A stretch of 64,000 nucleotides of DNA from Ga0077555 sp963741565 (GTDB lineage: Bacteria; Pseudomonadota; Alphaproteobacteria; Rhizobiales; Hyphomicrobiaceae), in NCBI GenBank assembly GCA_963741565.1, contig CAVUIK010000008.1, positions 186,001 to 250,000 on the forward strand. Direction: 5' to 3'. Shown in pieces: positions 8,867 through 17,929 of this stretch. Numbering within the stretch: position 1 is the stretch's first letter; every line of letters begins with the position of its first letter. The notes below the pieces were generated by a model, which saw only the letters and a program-made list of their open reading frames with translations, ran no database searches and was not told where the DNA came from. A program made the position numbers and the translations under genes.

Positions 8867-9823
8867 ATGAGCGACGCCGAGCCAATTCTTGAGCCGATCG
8901 CCGCTCCCGGCCGATGGGCGCGGATGGCCGACAGCGATCTGATGTACTCGTTCCGCCGCTCGCCGGTGGTGATCGTGTCGGCAATCGTCCTGGCGCTGAT
9001 CGTGCTGCTGGCACTTGCTCGCACCCTGGATCGCGCCACAGAACCCCTTCGATGCGGCAACCCTCAACCTGATGGACGGCAAGACGCGCCCGCTCGCCAA
9101 GAACGCGTTCACCGGCAACAGCTTTCTGCTCGGCACCGACGACCAGGGCCGCGACGTGCTCTCGGTCATTCTCTACGGCTCGCGGATCTCGCTGATGGTG
9201 GGGTTCGCCTCGGTCGTAATGTCGGCAGCGCTTGGCGTCGGCGCTCGGCCTCATTGCGGGCTATCGCGGCGGTATCGCGGACAGCGTCATCATGCGGATC
9301 GCCGACGTGCAGCTGACGTTCCCCGCAATCCTCGTGGCGCTGATGATCTTCGGCATCGTCAAGGGATTCCTGCCGCCGCAGGCGCATGAACAGGCGGCGC
9401 TCTCGGTGCTGGTGCTCTCGATCGGGTTGTCGGCGTGGCCGCAGTACGCGCGCACCGTGCGCGGCGTGACGATGGTCGAGCGCAACAAGGAGTACGTGCA
9501 GGCGGCGCGCATCATCGGGCTCAATCCCGTGCTGATCATGGTGCGCCATGTGCTGCCAAACGTGATCGGGCCGGTCCTGGTGATCGCGACGCTCGGACTG
9601 GCGCTGGCGATCATCTCGGAGGCGACGCTGTCGTTTCTCGGCGTCGGCGTGCCGCCGACCAAGCCGTCACTCGGCACGCTGATCCGGGTGGGCCAGGAGT
9701 ACATCGCATCCGGCGAATGGTGGATCCTGCTTTATCCCGTCGCTGGCGCTGCTGGCCTTGTCGCTGTCGGTCAATCTGCTCGGCGACTGGCTGCGCGACG
9801 CCCTCAACCCGAAGCTGCGATAG
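8867..9823 (+). pseudogene. Dipeptide-type ABC transporter permease, DppC/OppC family, frame-disrupted
   Basis: About 317 aa if three extra bases are removed, near 9014, 9240 and 9739. The corrected protein runs from MSDAEPILEPIAAPG through LLAPWIAPQNPFD, the LGTDDQGRDVLSVILYGSR signature and the EAA loop (EYVQAARIIGLNPVLIM) to LLGDWLRDALNPKLR at the stop, 9823. All three lesions are single-base insertions, and the protein between them is well conserved with no missense decay visible. Sequencing or assembly error is therefore more likely than a true pseudogene. As written, the product would be non-functional and so would the importer. Confidence 0.8.
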
Positions 9824-9831
9824 GTGAACTT

Positions 9832-9861
9832 GGTCAATAGTCAATTGTGAATAGTCAATCG
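9832..9861 (+). repeat. Left inverted repeat of IVP cassette
   Basis: Four tandem heptamers after an initial G: GTCAATA, GTCAATT, GTGAATA, GTCAATC. It matches the reverse complement of 10265-10294 at 28 of 30 positions. It begins 9 nt after the permease stop codon. Confidence 0.85.
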
Positions 9862-9890
9862 GCAGGCAAGGTCTAGAGCGGAGAGGCAAG

Positions 9891-10271
9891 GTGTCACAAA
9901 TCAAGTCTCACCGCGACCTGATCGTCTGGCAGAGAGCAAGGGCGCTGGTGAAGCTAAGCTACCAATTCACCGAGCATCATCCGCGCGACGAGATCTACGG
10001 ATTAACGGCTCAATTGCGTCGAGCAGCCGTTTCGGTGCCCGCGAACATCGCGGAAGGCTACGGGCGCGAAAATCAGGGTTCCTTCATCCAGCATCTGCGC
10101 ATTGCTCAAGGCTCGTTGAAGGAACTCGAAACGCATGTGGACCTGTCGATGGACCTCGGATTCACGACGTCGGATCGAGGCGCGCCTGTCCTCGAAGAGT
10201 GCGAGGCCGTCGGAAAACTCCTGCGCGCCTTGATCCGTTCACTGCAAGCGCGCAAGCATGGAAACGATTGA
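9891..10271 (+). CDS. Four-helix bundle protein, 23S rRNA intervening-sequence (IVP) family
   Basis: 126 aa, all-helical. The family hallmarks are clear: HRDLIVWQRA at the N-terminus, YGLTAQLRRAAVSVPANIAEG in the central helix (as YGLTAQLRRAAVSVP, then NIAEGYGR), and IAQGSLKELETHVD. Related proteins are encoded inside intervening sequences of 23S rRNA genes, and the fold is shared with the Avd accessory protein of diversity-generating retroelements. The molecular function is unknown; a basic four-helix pentamer that binds nucleic acid is the usual view. GTG 9891 is chosen as start, with GGAG 10 nt upstream. The stop codon lies inside the right inverted repeat. Here the gene interrupts an ABC operon, unlike the rRNA-linked copies. 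Confidence 0.9.
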   Translation: MSQIKSHRDLIVWQRARALVKLSYQFTEHHPRDEIYGLTAQLRRAAVSVPANIAEGYGRENQGSFIQHLRIAQGSLKELETHVDLSMDLGFTTSDRGAPVLEECEAVGKLLRALIRSLQARKHGND

Positions 10272-10294
10272 CTATTCACGATTGACGATTGACC
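10265..10294 (-). repeat. Right inverted repeat of IVP cassette
   Basis: The reverse complement reads as four heptamers, GTCAATC, GTCAATC, GTGAATA, GTCAATC, after an initial G. It matches 9832-9861 with two mismatches. It includes the IVP stop codon and ends 27 nt before the ATPase start. Confidence 0.85.
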
Positions 10295-10321
10295 CCCTCT
10301 TCATCGAGCACCCCGCATCCC

Positions 10322-11317
10322 ATGCAACCCCGCCCCCTCCTCTCCGTCCGCGATCTTCGTGTCGAGTTTCCGACGCGGCGCGGACTGCTGACGGCCGTCG
10401 ATGGCATCTCGTTCGACGTGACGGCCGGCGAAGTACTCGGCATCGTCGGCGAGTCAGGCGCCGGCAAGTCGCTGACCGGCGCCGCGATCATGCGCCTGCT
10501 CGAGCCGCCGGGTCGCATCGGTGGCGGCGAGGTGTGGCTTACCGGTGAGCGGATCGACACGCTGCCGCCCGACGCCCTCCGCCGTGTTCGCGGCCGGCGC
10601 ATCGGCATGGTGTTCCAGGACCCGCTGACCTCGCTCAACCCGCTCTATACCGTCGGCGACCAGATCACGGAGACCATCCGCGCGCACAGCGATCTGTCGA
10701 AGGCTGCCGCGCGCGACAAAGCGCTGGCGCTACTGAACGAGGTCGGCATCCCCGCCGCTGCCCAGCGCCTCGACGCCTACCCGCACGAGTTCTCTGGCGG
10801 CATGCGCCAGCGCGTCGTCATCTCGCTGGCGCTGGCGGCCGATCCCGAGCTGATCATCGCCGACGAACCGACGACGGCGCTCGATGTCTCGGTCCAGGCG
10901 CAGGTCATCGCGGTGCTGAAACGGCTCTGCCGCGAGAAGGGCACGGCCGATCATCCTGATCACCCACGACATGGGCGTGATTGCCGAGATGGCCGACCGG
11001 GTCGCGGTGATGTACGCCGGCCGCATCGTCGAGATCGGACCGGCCCGCGACGTGATCAAGTCGCCGCGCCATCCCTATACGAAGGGCCTGATGGGCTCGA
11101 TCCCGTCGCATCGCCGGTGATGCGCACGCGCCTCGAGCAGATCCCGGGATCGATGCCGCGCCTGAACGAGATCCCGCCGGGTTGCGCGTTCAATCCCCGC
11201 TGCGCGCACGCATTCGACCGGTGCCGGACAGAGCGGCCAGTGCGGCGCGCGATCGGGACCACCGAGGTCGCCTGCTTCTGGGCGGGTGCTGACGCCGATG
11301 CCGGAGGCGCGCGATGA
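10322..11317 (+). pseudogene. Dipeptide-type ABC transporter ATP-binding protein, DppD/OppD family, frame-disrupted
   Basis: 331 aa. ATG 10322 gives the conserved start LLSVRDLRVEFPTRRG. Walker A is GESGAGKS, the Q-loop is MVFQDPLTSLNPL, the signature is EFSGGMRQRVVI, and Walker B is ELIIADEPTTALD. An extra base near 10948 shifts the frame before the H-loop (corrected: ILITHDMGVIAEMAD). A missing base near 11108 restores it, so only about 53 residues are scrambled. The C-terminal oligopeptide-transporter tail, PPGCAFNPRCAHAFDRC, is in the original frame. The stop overlaps the next start (ATGA). The lesions are most likely sequence errors. Confidence 0.82.
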
Positions 11318-12349
11318 CGACCCTGAAACCCGGACCCGGCGCGCCGATCCCCGCCACAGCCGCCGAAACGCTGGTTTCCGTCGAAGCCCTCTCGCGGACC
11401 TTCGACGTTTCCAAACCGTGGCTCAATCGCGTCATCGAGCGCGAGCCGCGGCGCCAGCTTGCAGGCCGTCGACGGCGTGTCATTCGACATTCCTCGCGGC
11501 GAGACGTTCGCGCTCGTCGGCGAGTTCGGGCTCCGGCAAGTCGACGGTTGCCAAGATGATCGTCGGCCTGCTGCCGGCAACGTCGGGCCGCGTGTTGTTC
11601 GACGGCGTCGATCTCGCAGCCCTCGGCGACGGCGGCCGCAACCGCGCAATTGCGCCGCCGGCTCACGATGATCTTCCAGGACCCCTATGCGAGCCTCAAT
11701 CCGCGCATGACCGCGCAACGCATCATCGCGGAGCCGATCGAGGCATTCCAGCCGGAGCTGTCGCCCGCCGACGTGCGAACTCAGAGTTGCCGAGTTGCTC
11801 GGCCAGGTGCGGCTCTCGCGCGCCGACGGCGCCAAGTTCCCGCATGAATTCTCCGGCGGTCAGCGCCAGCGCATCGCCATTGCGCGGGCGCTCGCCAGCA
11901 GCCCGGAGTTCATCGTGTGCGACGAGCCGACGTCGGCGCTCGATGTCTCGGTGCAGGCGCAGATCCTGAACCTGATGCGAGATCTGCAGGATCAACTCGG
12001 ACTGACCTATCTGTTCATCTCGCACAACCTGTCGGTTGTCCGGCACATGTCGGCGCGTATCGGCGTGATGTACCTGGGCCGGCTGGTCGAGGTGGCGCCG
12101 GCGCAGGAGCTGTTCCGCCGGCCGCGGCATCCTTATGCGCGGATGCTGCTCGACGCGGTTCCCGATATCGCCATGGCCGGGCGCCAGCGATTGCCGGTGC
12201 AGGGCGAGATTCCCAATCCGATTTCGCCACCGCCCGGATGCACGTTCCATCCGCGCTGCCCGCTGGCCCAGGACGTGTGCCGCAAGGATCGGCCAGAACC
12301 GCGGTCGTTGGGGCCGGCGACAGTGACCTGCCACCTGGCCGAGGCGTGA
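11314..12349 (+). pseudogene. Dipeptide-type ABC transporter ATP-binding protein, DppF/OppF family, frame-disrupted
   Basis: About 343 aa after removal of four extra bases: near 11459, near 11525, somewhere in 11620-11650, and near 11780. Corrected pieces run LVSVEALSRTFDVSKPWL, then LQAVDGVSFDIPRGETFALVG, then Walker A GESGSGKST. Next come MIFQDPYASLNPRMTAQRI, the EFSGGQRQRIAIARALA signature, DEPTSALD Walker B, LFISHNLSVVRHM and the family C-terminal PPGCTFHPRCPLAQDVC. It would pair with the DppD-type subunit to energise import. Four clean +1 shifts in one gene with no other damage point to a poorly resolved stretch of assembly. Confidence 0.8.
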
Positions 12350-12383
12350 GCGATTCAAGTGACACTGCCGGCGCTGGTCCGGG

Positions 12384-12938
12384 TTATGCGTTCGCGAACG
12401 GGCGTGTCACCGGTAGCGGGGTGATCGCCGCCGGGTCGGACCGGAGCGCCGGATATTGCCCGCTGGCACCGAACCAGCTTTCGACAGCCACGTCTTCGGC
12501 CGGGGTCAAGCTGACGGGCGTTTTGGGGAGAACATCCGGCAGCTCGGTCCCGATCTCGCCAGCCGACAGAGCCTCAGGCGGCCCGAAGCACAATCCAGGT
12601 CCATGAATGGGCGAGAGCAGCCCCATGCGCGCGATCCGTGTGACGACAATGCAGGCCAGCGCATCGGGCTGGTCGAGGCGTGTCGCGACCGTGAAGCCTG
12701 GCACCATCCTGGATCCCATGAACTGCCAGAGCATCCGGAATTGCAGGAGCCTGAACGACCACGCCGGGCTCAGCCGCATCCGGATCCAGTAGTCGCCGTC
12801 GGGTGAGGCGAGGTGGAACTCGGCGTCGCGACCGTTCCATCCCGCGCGCATCATCCGCTGCGCCCGCAGGAGATCGGCTGCAACCAACTTTTCCAGAGGT
12901 GTCACACTCAAAGATGTCACGGTCGCTCCGCTGAACAT
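12384..12938 (-). CDS. Hypothetical protein
   Basis: 184 aa from ATG 12938 (an earlier ATG at 12992 would add 18 residues). I do not recognise a family. The sequence is a soluble-looking alpha/beta protein without a signal peptide, with motifs such as LVAADLLRAQRMMRAGW and VVTRIARMGLLSPIHGPG. It converges on the importer operon with a 34-nt gap. Codon use and amino-acid composition look like real coding sequence, unlike the opposite-strand frames. Function unknown. Confidence 0.6.
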   Translation of the reverse strand: MFSGATVTSLSVTPLEKLVAADLLRAQRMMRAGWNGRDAEFHLASPDGDYWIRMRLSPAWSFRLLQFRMLWQFMGSRMVPGFTVATRLDQPDALACIVVTRIARMGLLSPIHGPGLCFGPPEALSAGEIGTELPDVLPKTPVSLTPAEDVAVESWFGASGQYPALRSDPAAITPLPVTRPFANA

Positions 12939-13050
12939 GCCCGCACTCACAATGTGACAAACCGGCCTTAACGGCTGATGACCGGGCGGCACGAGGCCGC
13001 CGGCAATTTTTCAATCAATCAAAGGCCAAGGCATCGGCGATCCCTGCCCC

Positions 13051-13083
13051 GAAAAAAGAAAAGCCGCCTCGAGGGCGGCCTTT
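13051..13083 (-). terminator. Rho-independent terminator
   Basis: On the minus strand a GC-rich hairpin (arms GCCGCC at 13063-13068 and GGCGGC at 13074-13079) is followed by a TTTTCTTTTTT tract. It lies 24 nt beyond the stop of the small cysteine-rich secreted protein. Confidence 0.85.
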
Positions 13084-13106
13084 CGTCAATCTTGATCGAT
13101 CCGGTC

Positions 13107-13409
13107 TCAGTCGCAGACCTGCGGACGATAGCAGCGCACGTCGTCCTTGCAGACGTACTCGCCGTAGCGATTGTACCAGCAGCGCTGTCCGACGACGTCG
13201 CAGCGCTGGCGGCCCGGATAGCACGAACGGCTGTAACCGCGTTCGCGGGAATGGGCGTAGGCACCAAGAATGCCCAGTCCGATAACCGCTCCAGCAACAG
13301 CGCCGCCAACTCGATAACCGCGACGGGCTTCCGCCTCGTTGCTCGTTGCAATGCTCGCACCGGCCACGAGTGCCAGGGCGAGACCCGCATGCGTCAAAAC
13401 TTTCAGCAT
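13107..13409 (-). CDS. Small secreted cysteine-rich protein with glycine-zipper segment
   Basis: 100 aa. ATG 13409 opens a clear Sec signal peptide (MLKVLTHAGLALALVAGASI, cleavage near SNEAEA). A glycine-zipper-like segment follows (GGAVAGAVIGLGILGAYA). The C-terminal 40 residues hold six cysteines, spaced as three close pairs, which suggests disulfides in the periplasm. No enzyme motif is visible. Proteins of this design are common in Bradyrhizobium-like genomes and have no assigned role. A good terminator follows the gene, so it is monocistronic. Confidence 0.75.
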   Translation of the reverse strand: MLKVLTHAGLALALVAGASIATSNEAEARRGYRVGGAVAGAVIGLGILGAYAHSRERGYSRSCYPGRQRCDVVGQRCWYNRYGEYVCKDDVRCYRPQVCD

Positions 13410-13641
13410 GGTTCCAGTCCCTATTTTGCGCCGCATCAAGCGGCAACCGAGATCATTGAGGCCCCCAATGGACGACACGCCCTTGAAGCCTCAACCTCGT
13501 CCACAATCCCCGAGTGAACGTGAATGCCACCTGAACAATAGCAGTGTGGCATTTTTGGGGGCGCGCCAGACCGATGCGCTGCGGAGGCCAGCCCGAAATT
13601 GATTGGCTCTCCGAAGCGTCGACCGAACTGGCGTCCGACCC

Positions 13642-14043
13642 TTACCAATGCCAGCGGTGATGCCGGCCGTGGTTCTCGTTGTGCCACTCCTGGTGGTGCC
13701 AATGCTTCGGATAACCCCAGCTCGAATGATACTTGAAGCGCGGCGCCTGCACGTTCCAGTGGTGGTAGTGCTGATGGTTGCGCTTGCGCAGTTCAGCCGA
13801 CGGACGCCAGTATTGCGACCCATAATACGGATAATAGCCGCGCGGGCTGTACTGATAGGCGTAAGGATCGACGTGATAGGCGTGGCGATAGCGCGGGTAA
13901 TAGACCCAGTGCTTGATCGTCCGCGTGTGGTCCCAGCCGCTCGGCGGGGCGTTGCGATCGCCGAAGGCGGCGGCCTCGTTCGGATTGGCAAGGCCAACAC
14001 AAACCAGAGCGGCCAGCGCCGCAAAGAGTGACTTCAAACGCAT
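13642..14043 (-). CDS. Small secreted His/Tyr/Trp-rich protein
   Basis: 133 aa from ATG 14043; a GTG at 14049 adds two residues. A Sec signal peptide ends near NEAAAFG. The mature part is exceptionally rich in Tyr, His and Trp (YYPRYRHAYHVDPYAYQY, then NHQHYHHWNVQAPRF, ending HGRHHRWHW). It has roughly eighteen histidines and no cysteine. This composition suggests binding of metal ions or of polyanions at the cell surface, but that is inference. Strand, orientation and design resemble the neighbouring cysteine-rich protein. I know no named family for it. Confidence 0.72.
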   Translation of the reverse strand: MRLKSLFAALAALVCVGLANPNEAAAFGDRNAPPSGWDHTRTIKHWVYYPRYRHAYHVDPYAYQYSPRGYYPYYGSQYWRPSAELRKRNHQHYHHWNVQAPRFKYHSSWGYPKHWHHQEWHNENHGRHHRWHW

Positions 14044-14218
14044 GTACACAACTCCATGACACTGCGACCCAGACTGATGAGCCGCTTAAGGCCCAGGTAA
14101 CGATAAATTGGCTAATGAAGATTTAACGCCGGCGCCGCGCGGCAGATTTTCCGCAGATCGAAGTGAATACGGCAAGGCGGCAACAGGCTTAACAGAATAC
14201 TCACCCACTTCGGATCAT

Positions 14219-16547
14219 ATGCGATCTGGCCCCGGCGCACACCGGGTCTCGGTGATATCGTTACGGTCGGATGAGCCCTTGTCGCGCGTTGACAATCACA
14301 TCGTTGGCACTGGGCAGCGGGCCGAGTACTCCCAACCGGAGGAACTCGACCAGATCCTGAAGCTGTTGCGCGAGGCCCGCGATCGCGCGGAATTCGACGC
14401 CGCAACGGCACGCCCACGTGCCGCGCACCCCGAGGCGGCGCCGTCCGAGCCCGCAATTCCGCCGGTTTCGATCGCCGCACCGGCCCCCGTTGCTGCGCCG
14501 CCACAGCGCCCTGCAGGCCATCCGGCCCGCGAGTCCGCAACCAGCCTTGCGCGCCGCGATCCCCGGCGCTGAACCAGCCTCCGGCACGGCGCCGCATCTG
14601 CGCCATCTGCCAACCGGCACGCTCGATCGCCTGACCGCCTTCGTCGAGGGCGACAAACGTGCGCCCCAGCCCATCAACATTGGCGCCGAGGGGCCGAAGA
14701 AGCCAGTCGTCAACGCGCTCAATGCCCGCCAGGGCGAGTTGAAGCGCGCCATTTTCGCAAGCAGCGGCGCCTTCAAGGCCAATGCCTTCTTCAGCTTCGC
14801 CATCAACATCCTGATGCTCGCCGGCCCGCTGTTCATGCTGCAGGTCTACGACCGCGTCATGACCTCGGGCTCGATCCCGACGCTGGTCACGCTGTCGATC
14901 CTGACGGCCGGGATCTATGGCATCATCGGCCTGCTCGAGCTGGTGCGCTCACGCGTCATCGTTCGCGTGGGCATCGAGCTGGACCGGCGCATCGGCGATC
15001 GCGTGTTCCAGGCCTCGCTCCGGCGCAGCATCCAGTCGCAGGGCTCATCGCTGATGGCGCTGCGCGAGCTGGATACGCTGCGCCAGTTCATTGCCGGGCC
15101 CGGGCCGCTGACGTTCTTCGATGCGCCCTGGACGCCGGTTTATCTGGCCGTCATCTTCGCGGTGCATTGGGCGCTCGGTACAGCTGCGATCATCGGCGCG
15201 GTGCTGCTGGTGGGGATCGCCTGGGCCAGCGAAGTGCGCAGCCGCGTTCCGCTCGCTGAGGCCAGCAAGGCCGCCACGAAAAGCCTGGAACTCGCCGAAA
15301 CAGGCCAGCGCAATGCCGAATCCATCACCGCGATGGGCATGCTGAAGGCCTACCGCGGACGCTGGCAGGTGGCGAACGCTGAGTCCCTCGCCTGGCAGGT
15401 GCTCGCCGCTGACCGGCTGGCCACCCTGTCGTCGGTCTCGAAAATGCTCCGCCTGCTGCTGCAGTCGCTGATGCTCGCCATCGGCGCGGCGCTCGCCATC
15501 AAGGGCGACATTTCCGCCGGCTCGATCATTGCCGGAACCATCATCTTCGGCCGCGCGCTGGCCCCCGTCGAGCAGGCGGTCGGCCACTGGCGCAGCTTCA
15601 TCAAGGCACGCGAAGCCTACGCCAAGCTCGACGACCTCCTGCGCAAGCATCCCGAGCCCGAGAACCGCGTGAGCCTGCCGACGCCGCGCGGCTTCCTCGA
15701 CGTACAGGGCCTGCGCGTGGCGGCGCCAGAAACGCGGACCGTCATCCTTGCCAATGTCGCGTTCACGCTGGAGCCCGGCAAGATGCTCGCGGTGATCGGG
15801 CCGAGCGCTTCCGGCAAGTCCACCCTGGCGCGGACGCTGGTTGGCATCTGGGAGCCGTTCGGCGGTCAGATCCGCCTCGACGGCGCCCGTCTCGACCAGT
15901 GGAACGCCGAGGAGCTTGGCCGCCACATCGGCTATCTCCCGCAGAACGTCGAGCTGTTCGCGGGCACCGTGCGCGAGAACATCGCGCGCTTCCGGGCCGA
16001 CGCAACCGACGACGAAATCGTGGCGGCCGCCAAGGCGGCACACGCCCACGACATGATCATGGCGCTGCCGCAAAGCTACGAGACGCAGCTCGGCGCGTTC
16101 GGCGTGTATCTGTCCGCCGGTCAGCGCCAGCGGATCGGCCTGGCACGTGCGCTGTTCGGCAACCCGCCGTTCGTGGTGCTCGACGAACCGAACGCCAATC
16201 TCGACCGCACCGGTGACGAAGCATTGTCGGCGGCGATCGACGGCATGCGCGAGCGCGGCCAGGCGATCATCCTCATTTCCCATCGCGTGCAGGCGATCGG
16301 CAAGGCCGACCTGCTGCTCTATCTCGAGCGCGGCACGCAGCGCGCGTTCGGCCCGCGCGCCGATGTGATCAAGTATCTGCAGTCCCAGACCGCCGCACCG
16401 CCGCACGCCGAAGCGGCTCCCGCCGCCGGCGCCCGCGCGGCGACTGCGCCCCAGCCTCGATCGGCTCCGCCGGCAGCCCGGCCCGCGCCCACCCCCGCCA
16501 CCGCACCTGGCACCGCGCCTGGCAAACCGCAGGCCAGCGCATCATGA
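14219..16547 (+). CDS. Type I secretion system permease/ATPase (PrsD-like)
   Basis: The core (from about 14590) is a full type I secretion ABC half-transporter. It has six membrane segments beginning FKANAFFSFAINILMLAG, then an ATPase domain with Walker A GPSASGKST, signature LSAGQRQRIGLARALFG and Walker B VVLDEPNANLD, and a Pro/Ala-rich tail. The long frame holding the core lacks a credible start: it can begin only at GTG 14418 with a shuffled-looking N-terminus. A second frame from ATG 14219 reads a plausible Pro/Ala-rich leader and ends at 14572. The two differ by +1, so one extra base near 14525-14575 probably splits a long N-terminal extension. It exports C-terminally signalled proteins through the adaptor encoded next. 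Confidence 0.8.
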
Positions 16548-17887
16548 TCAAATCGTCTCGCCTCGCGCTGCCGAAGTCCGTGCCCCAGTCCGTTTTGGCC
16601 GGCGATCCGCATTCGACCGCGCCATGGATCCGCTTCGGCAATTTCGTGATGATGGGTCTGCTGGCCGGGATCGTCGTCTTCGGGCTGTTCACGATCAGCG
16701 GCGCGGTGGTTGCCTCCGGCGTCATCAACGTCGAGACCAACTACAAGACCGTGCAGCATCTCGACGGCGGCATTGTCGCGAAGATCCTGGTGCGTAACGG
16801 CGACCGGGTGAAGGAAGGCATGGTCCTCCTGCGCCTCGACGACACCGCGGCCCGCGCCAATCTCGGCGTGGTGCAGGCGCGCGCCAACGATTTCCTGGCC
16901 CAGCAGGCCCGCCTCGAGGCCGAGCGCGACCGCCGCGAAACGATCACCTATCCGCCGGAGGTTCTGGCGGCGAAAGCGGAGCCTGCGCTCGCCAAGATCG
17001 TCGCCACTCAGGAAGCCATCTTCCAGGCCCGCCTCGGCAGCCGCAAAGGCGAGCAGGCCGGCCTGCGCGAGCGCCTCGCCCAGGTCACCGAGGAAAGCCA
17101 GGGCGTCGAGATGATTCTTGCCGCGCGCCGCCAGGAGGCGCGGATCAGCGCCAGCGAGCTCGCCAATCTGAAGCCGCTCTATGACAAGGGCCTGATCAAT
17201 CAGCAGCGCTATCTGCCGGTCGAGCGCGAGTCGGCCAGGCTCACGGGCGACGTCGGCCGCCTGATGTCCGAACTGTCGAAATCGAAAAGCGCCCAGACCG
17301 AGGTGCAGCTCAAGATCGCCCAGAGCGAGAAGGACTTCACGCAGGCCGTGGTCGACGAGTTGCGCAAGGTCCAGTCCGGCCTCGCCGAGGCGATGGAGCA
17401 GAAATCCGCGCTCGAGGACAAGCTGCGCCGCGTCGACGTCCGCGCGCCGCGCAATGGCCGCGTGCATGCCCTGGCCGTCCACACCGAAGGCGGCGTGATC
17501 CAGGCCGGCAGCCCGATCATGCAGGTGATCCCCGACGGCGAGCGCCTGATCATCGACGCTCAGATTGCGCCCCAGGACATCGACAAGGTGCGCCAGGGCC
17601 AGCCGGCATTCGTGAAGTTCCCCGCGATCAATTCCAAGACCACGCCGCGCCTCGAGGCCAGCGTGCTCTCGGTCTCGGCGGCACAGGTGACCGACAACCA
17701 GAACCGCAGCTATTTCACGGTGCAGGTGGCGCTGGCCGAGGGCGAGCTCGCCAAGCTGCCCGCCGGCCACGAGTTGATCCCCGGCATGCCGGCCGAGATC
17801 TATATCGAGACCTCGTCGCGCTCGATCCTGAGCTACATCGTGAAGCCGCTGCTGGACGCCGTCTCGCGCACCTTCCGCGAGAGTTGA
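16544..17887 (+). CDS. HlyD-family type I secretion periplasmic adaptor (PrsE-like)
   Basis: 447 aa. There is one N-terminal membrane anchor (GNFVMMGLLAGIVVFGLFTI), then the biotinyl-lipoyl hybrid motif split around a long alpha-helical hairpin (about residues 90-290). The usual closing motif is RVDVRAPRNGRVHAL followed by GGVIQAGSPIMQVIPD. Near the C-terminus the family signature GHELIPGMPAEIYIET is present. The protein bridges the inner-membrane ABC exporter to an outer-membrane TolC-type channel, which is not encoded in the window. The ATG overlaps the exporter stop (ATGA), so the two subunits are co-translated. No RTX-type substrate gene is adjacent. Confidence 0.93.
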   Translation: MIKSSRLALPKSVPQSVLAGDPHSTAPWIRFGNFVMMGLLAGIVVFGLFTISGAVVASGVINVETNYKTVQHLDGGIVAKILVRNGDRVKEGMVLLRLDDTAARANLGVVQARANDFLAQQARLEAERDRRETITYPPEVLAAKAEPALAKIVATQEAIFQARLGSRKGEQAGLRERLAQVTEESQGVEMILAARRQEARISASELANLKPLYDKGLINQQRYLPVERESARLTGDVGRLMSELSKSKSAQTEVQLKIAQSEKDFTQAVVDELRKVQSGLAEAMEQKSALEDKLRRVDVRAPRNGRVHALAVHTEGGVIQAGSPIMQVIPDGERLIIDAQIAPQDIDKVRQGQPAFVKFPAINSKTTPRLEASVLSVSAAQVTDNQNRSYFTVQVALAEGELAKLPAGHELIPGMPAEIYIETSSRSILSYIVKPLLDAVSRTFRES

Positions 17888-17929
17888 TCGCAGCCCGCGC
17901 TTCAGCGGACGGCCACCCGGCGCTGCCAG

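Larger units (their letters stand above)
9832..10294 (+). mobile_element. Putative IVP-gene cassette bounded by ~30-bp inverted repeats
   Basis: A 463-bp unit lies between the second permease gene (stop 9823) and the first ATPase gene (start 10322) of the importer operon, where such operons normally have no extra gene. Its two ends are inverted copies of the same 30-bp sequence with 2 mismatches. Each end is built of four heptamers of the form GTCAATN/GTGAATA. The only gene inside encodes a four-helix-bundle IVP-family protein. The structure looks like an inserted mobile cassette. No target-site duplication is obvious, and the mobilising enzyme is not encoded here. Confidence 0.6.

Noticed and set aside
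9898..10250. A diversity-generating retroelement, because the protein resembles Avd
   Set aside because: No reverse transcriptase, template repeat or variable repeat was seen nearby, and the sequence fits the IVP branch.
8867..12349. Programmed ribosomal frameshifting as an explanation for the importer gene lesions
   Set aside because: No slippery heptamers or downstream structures at the joints, and many shifts per gene; families of this kind do not use it.
12899..12960. Repeated TGTCAC/GTGACA motifs as an operator
   Set aside because: They lie partly inside the start region of the unknown gene at 12384-12938, with irregular spacing; no protein candidate and too short to support.
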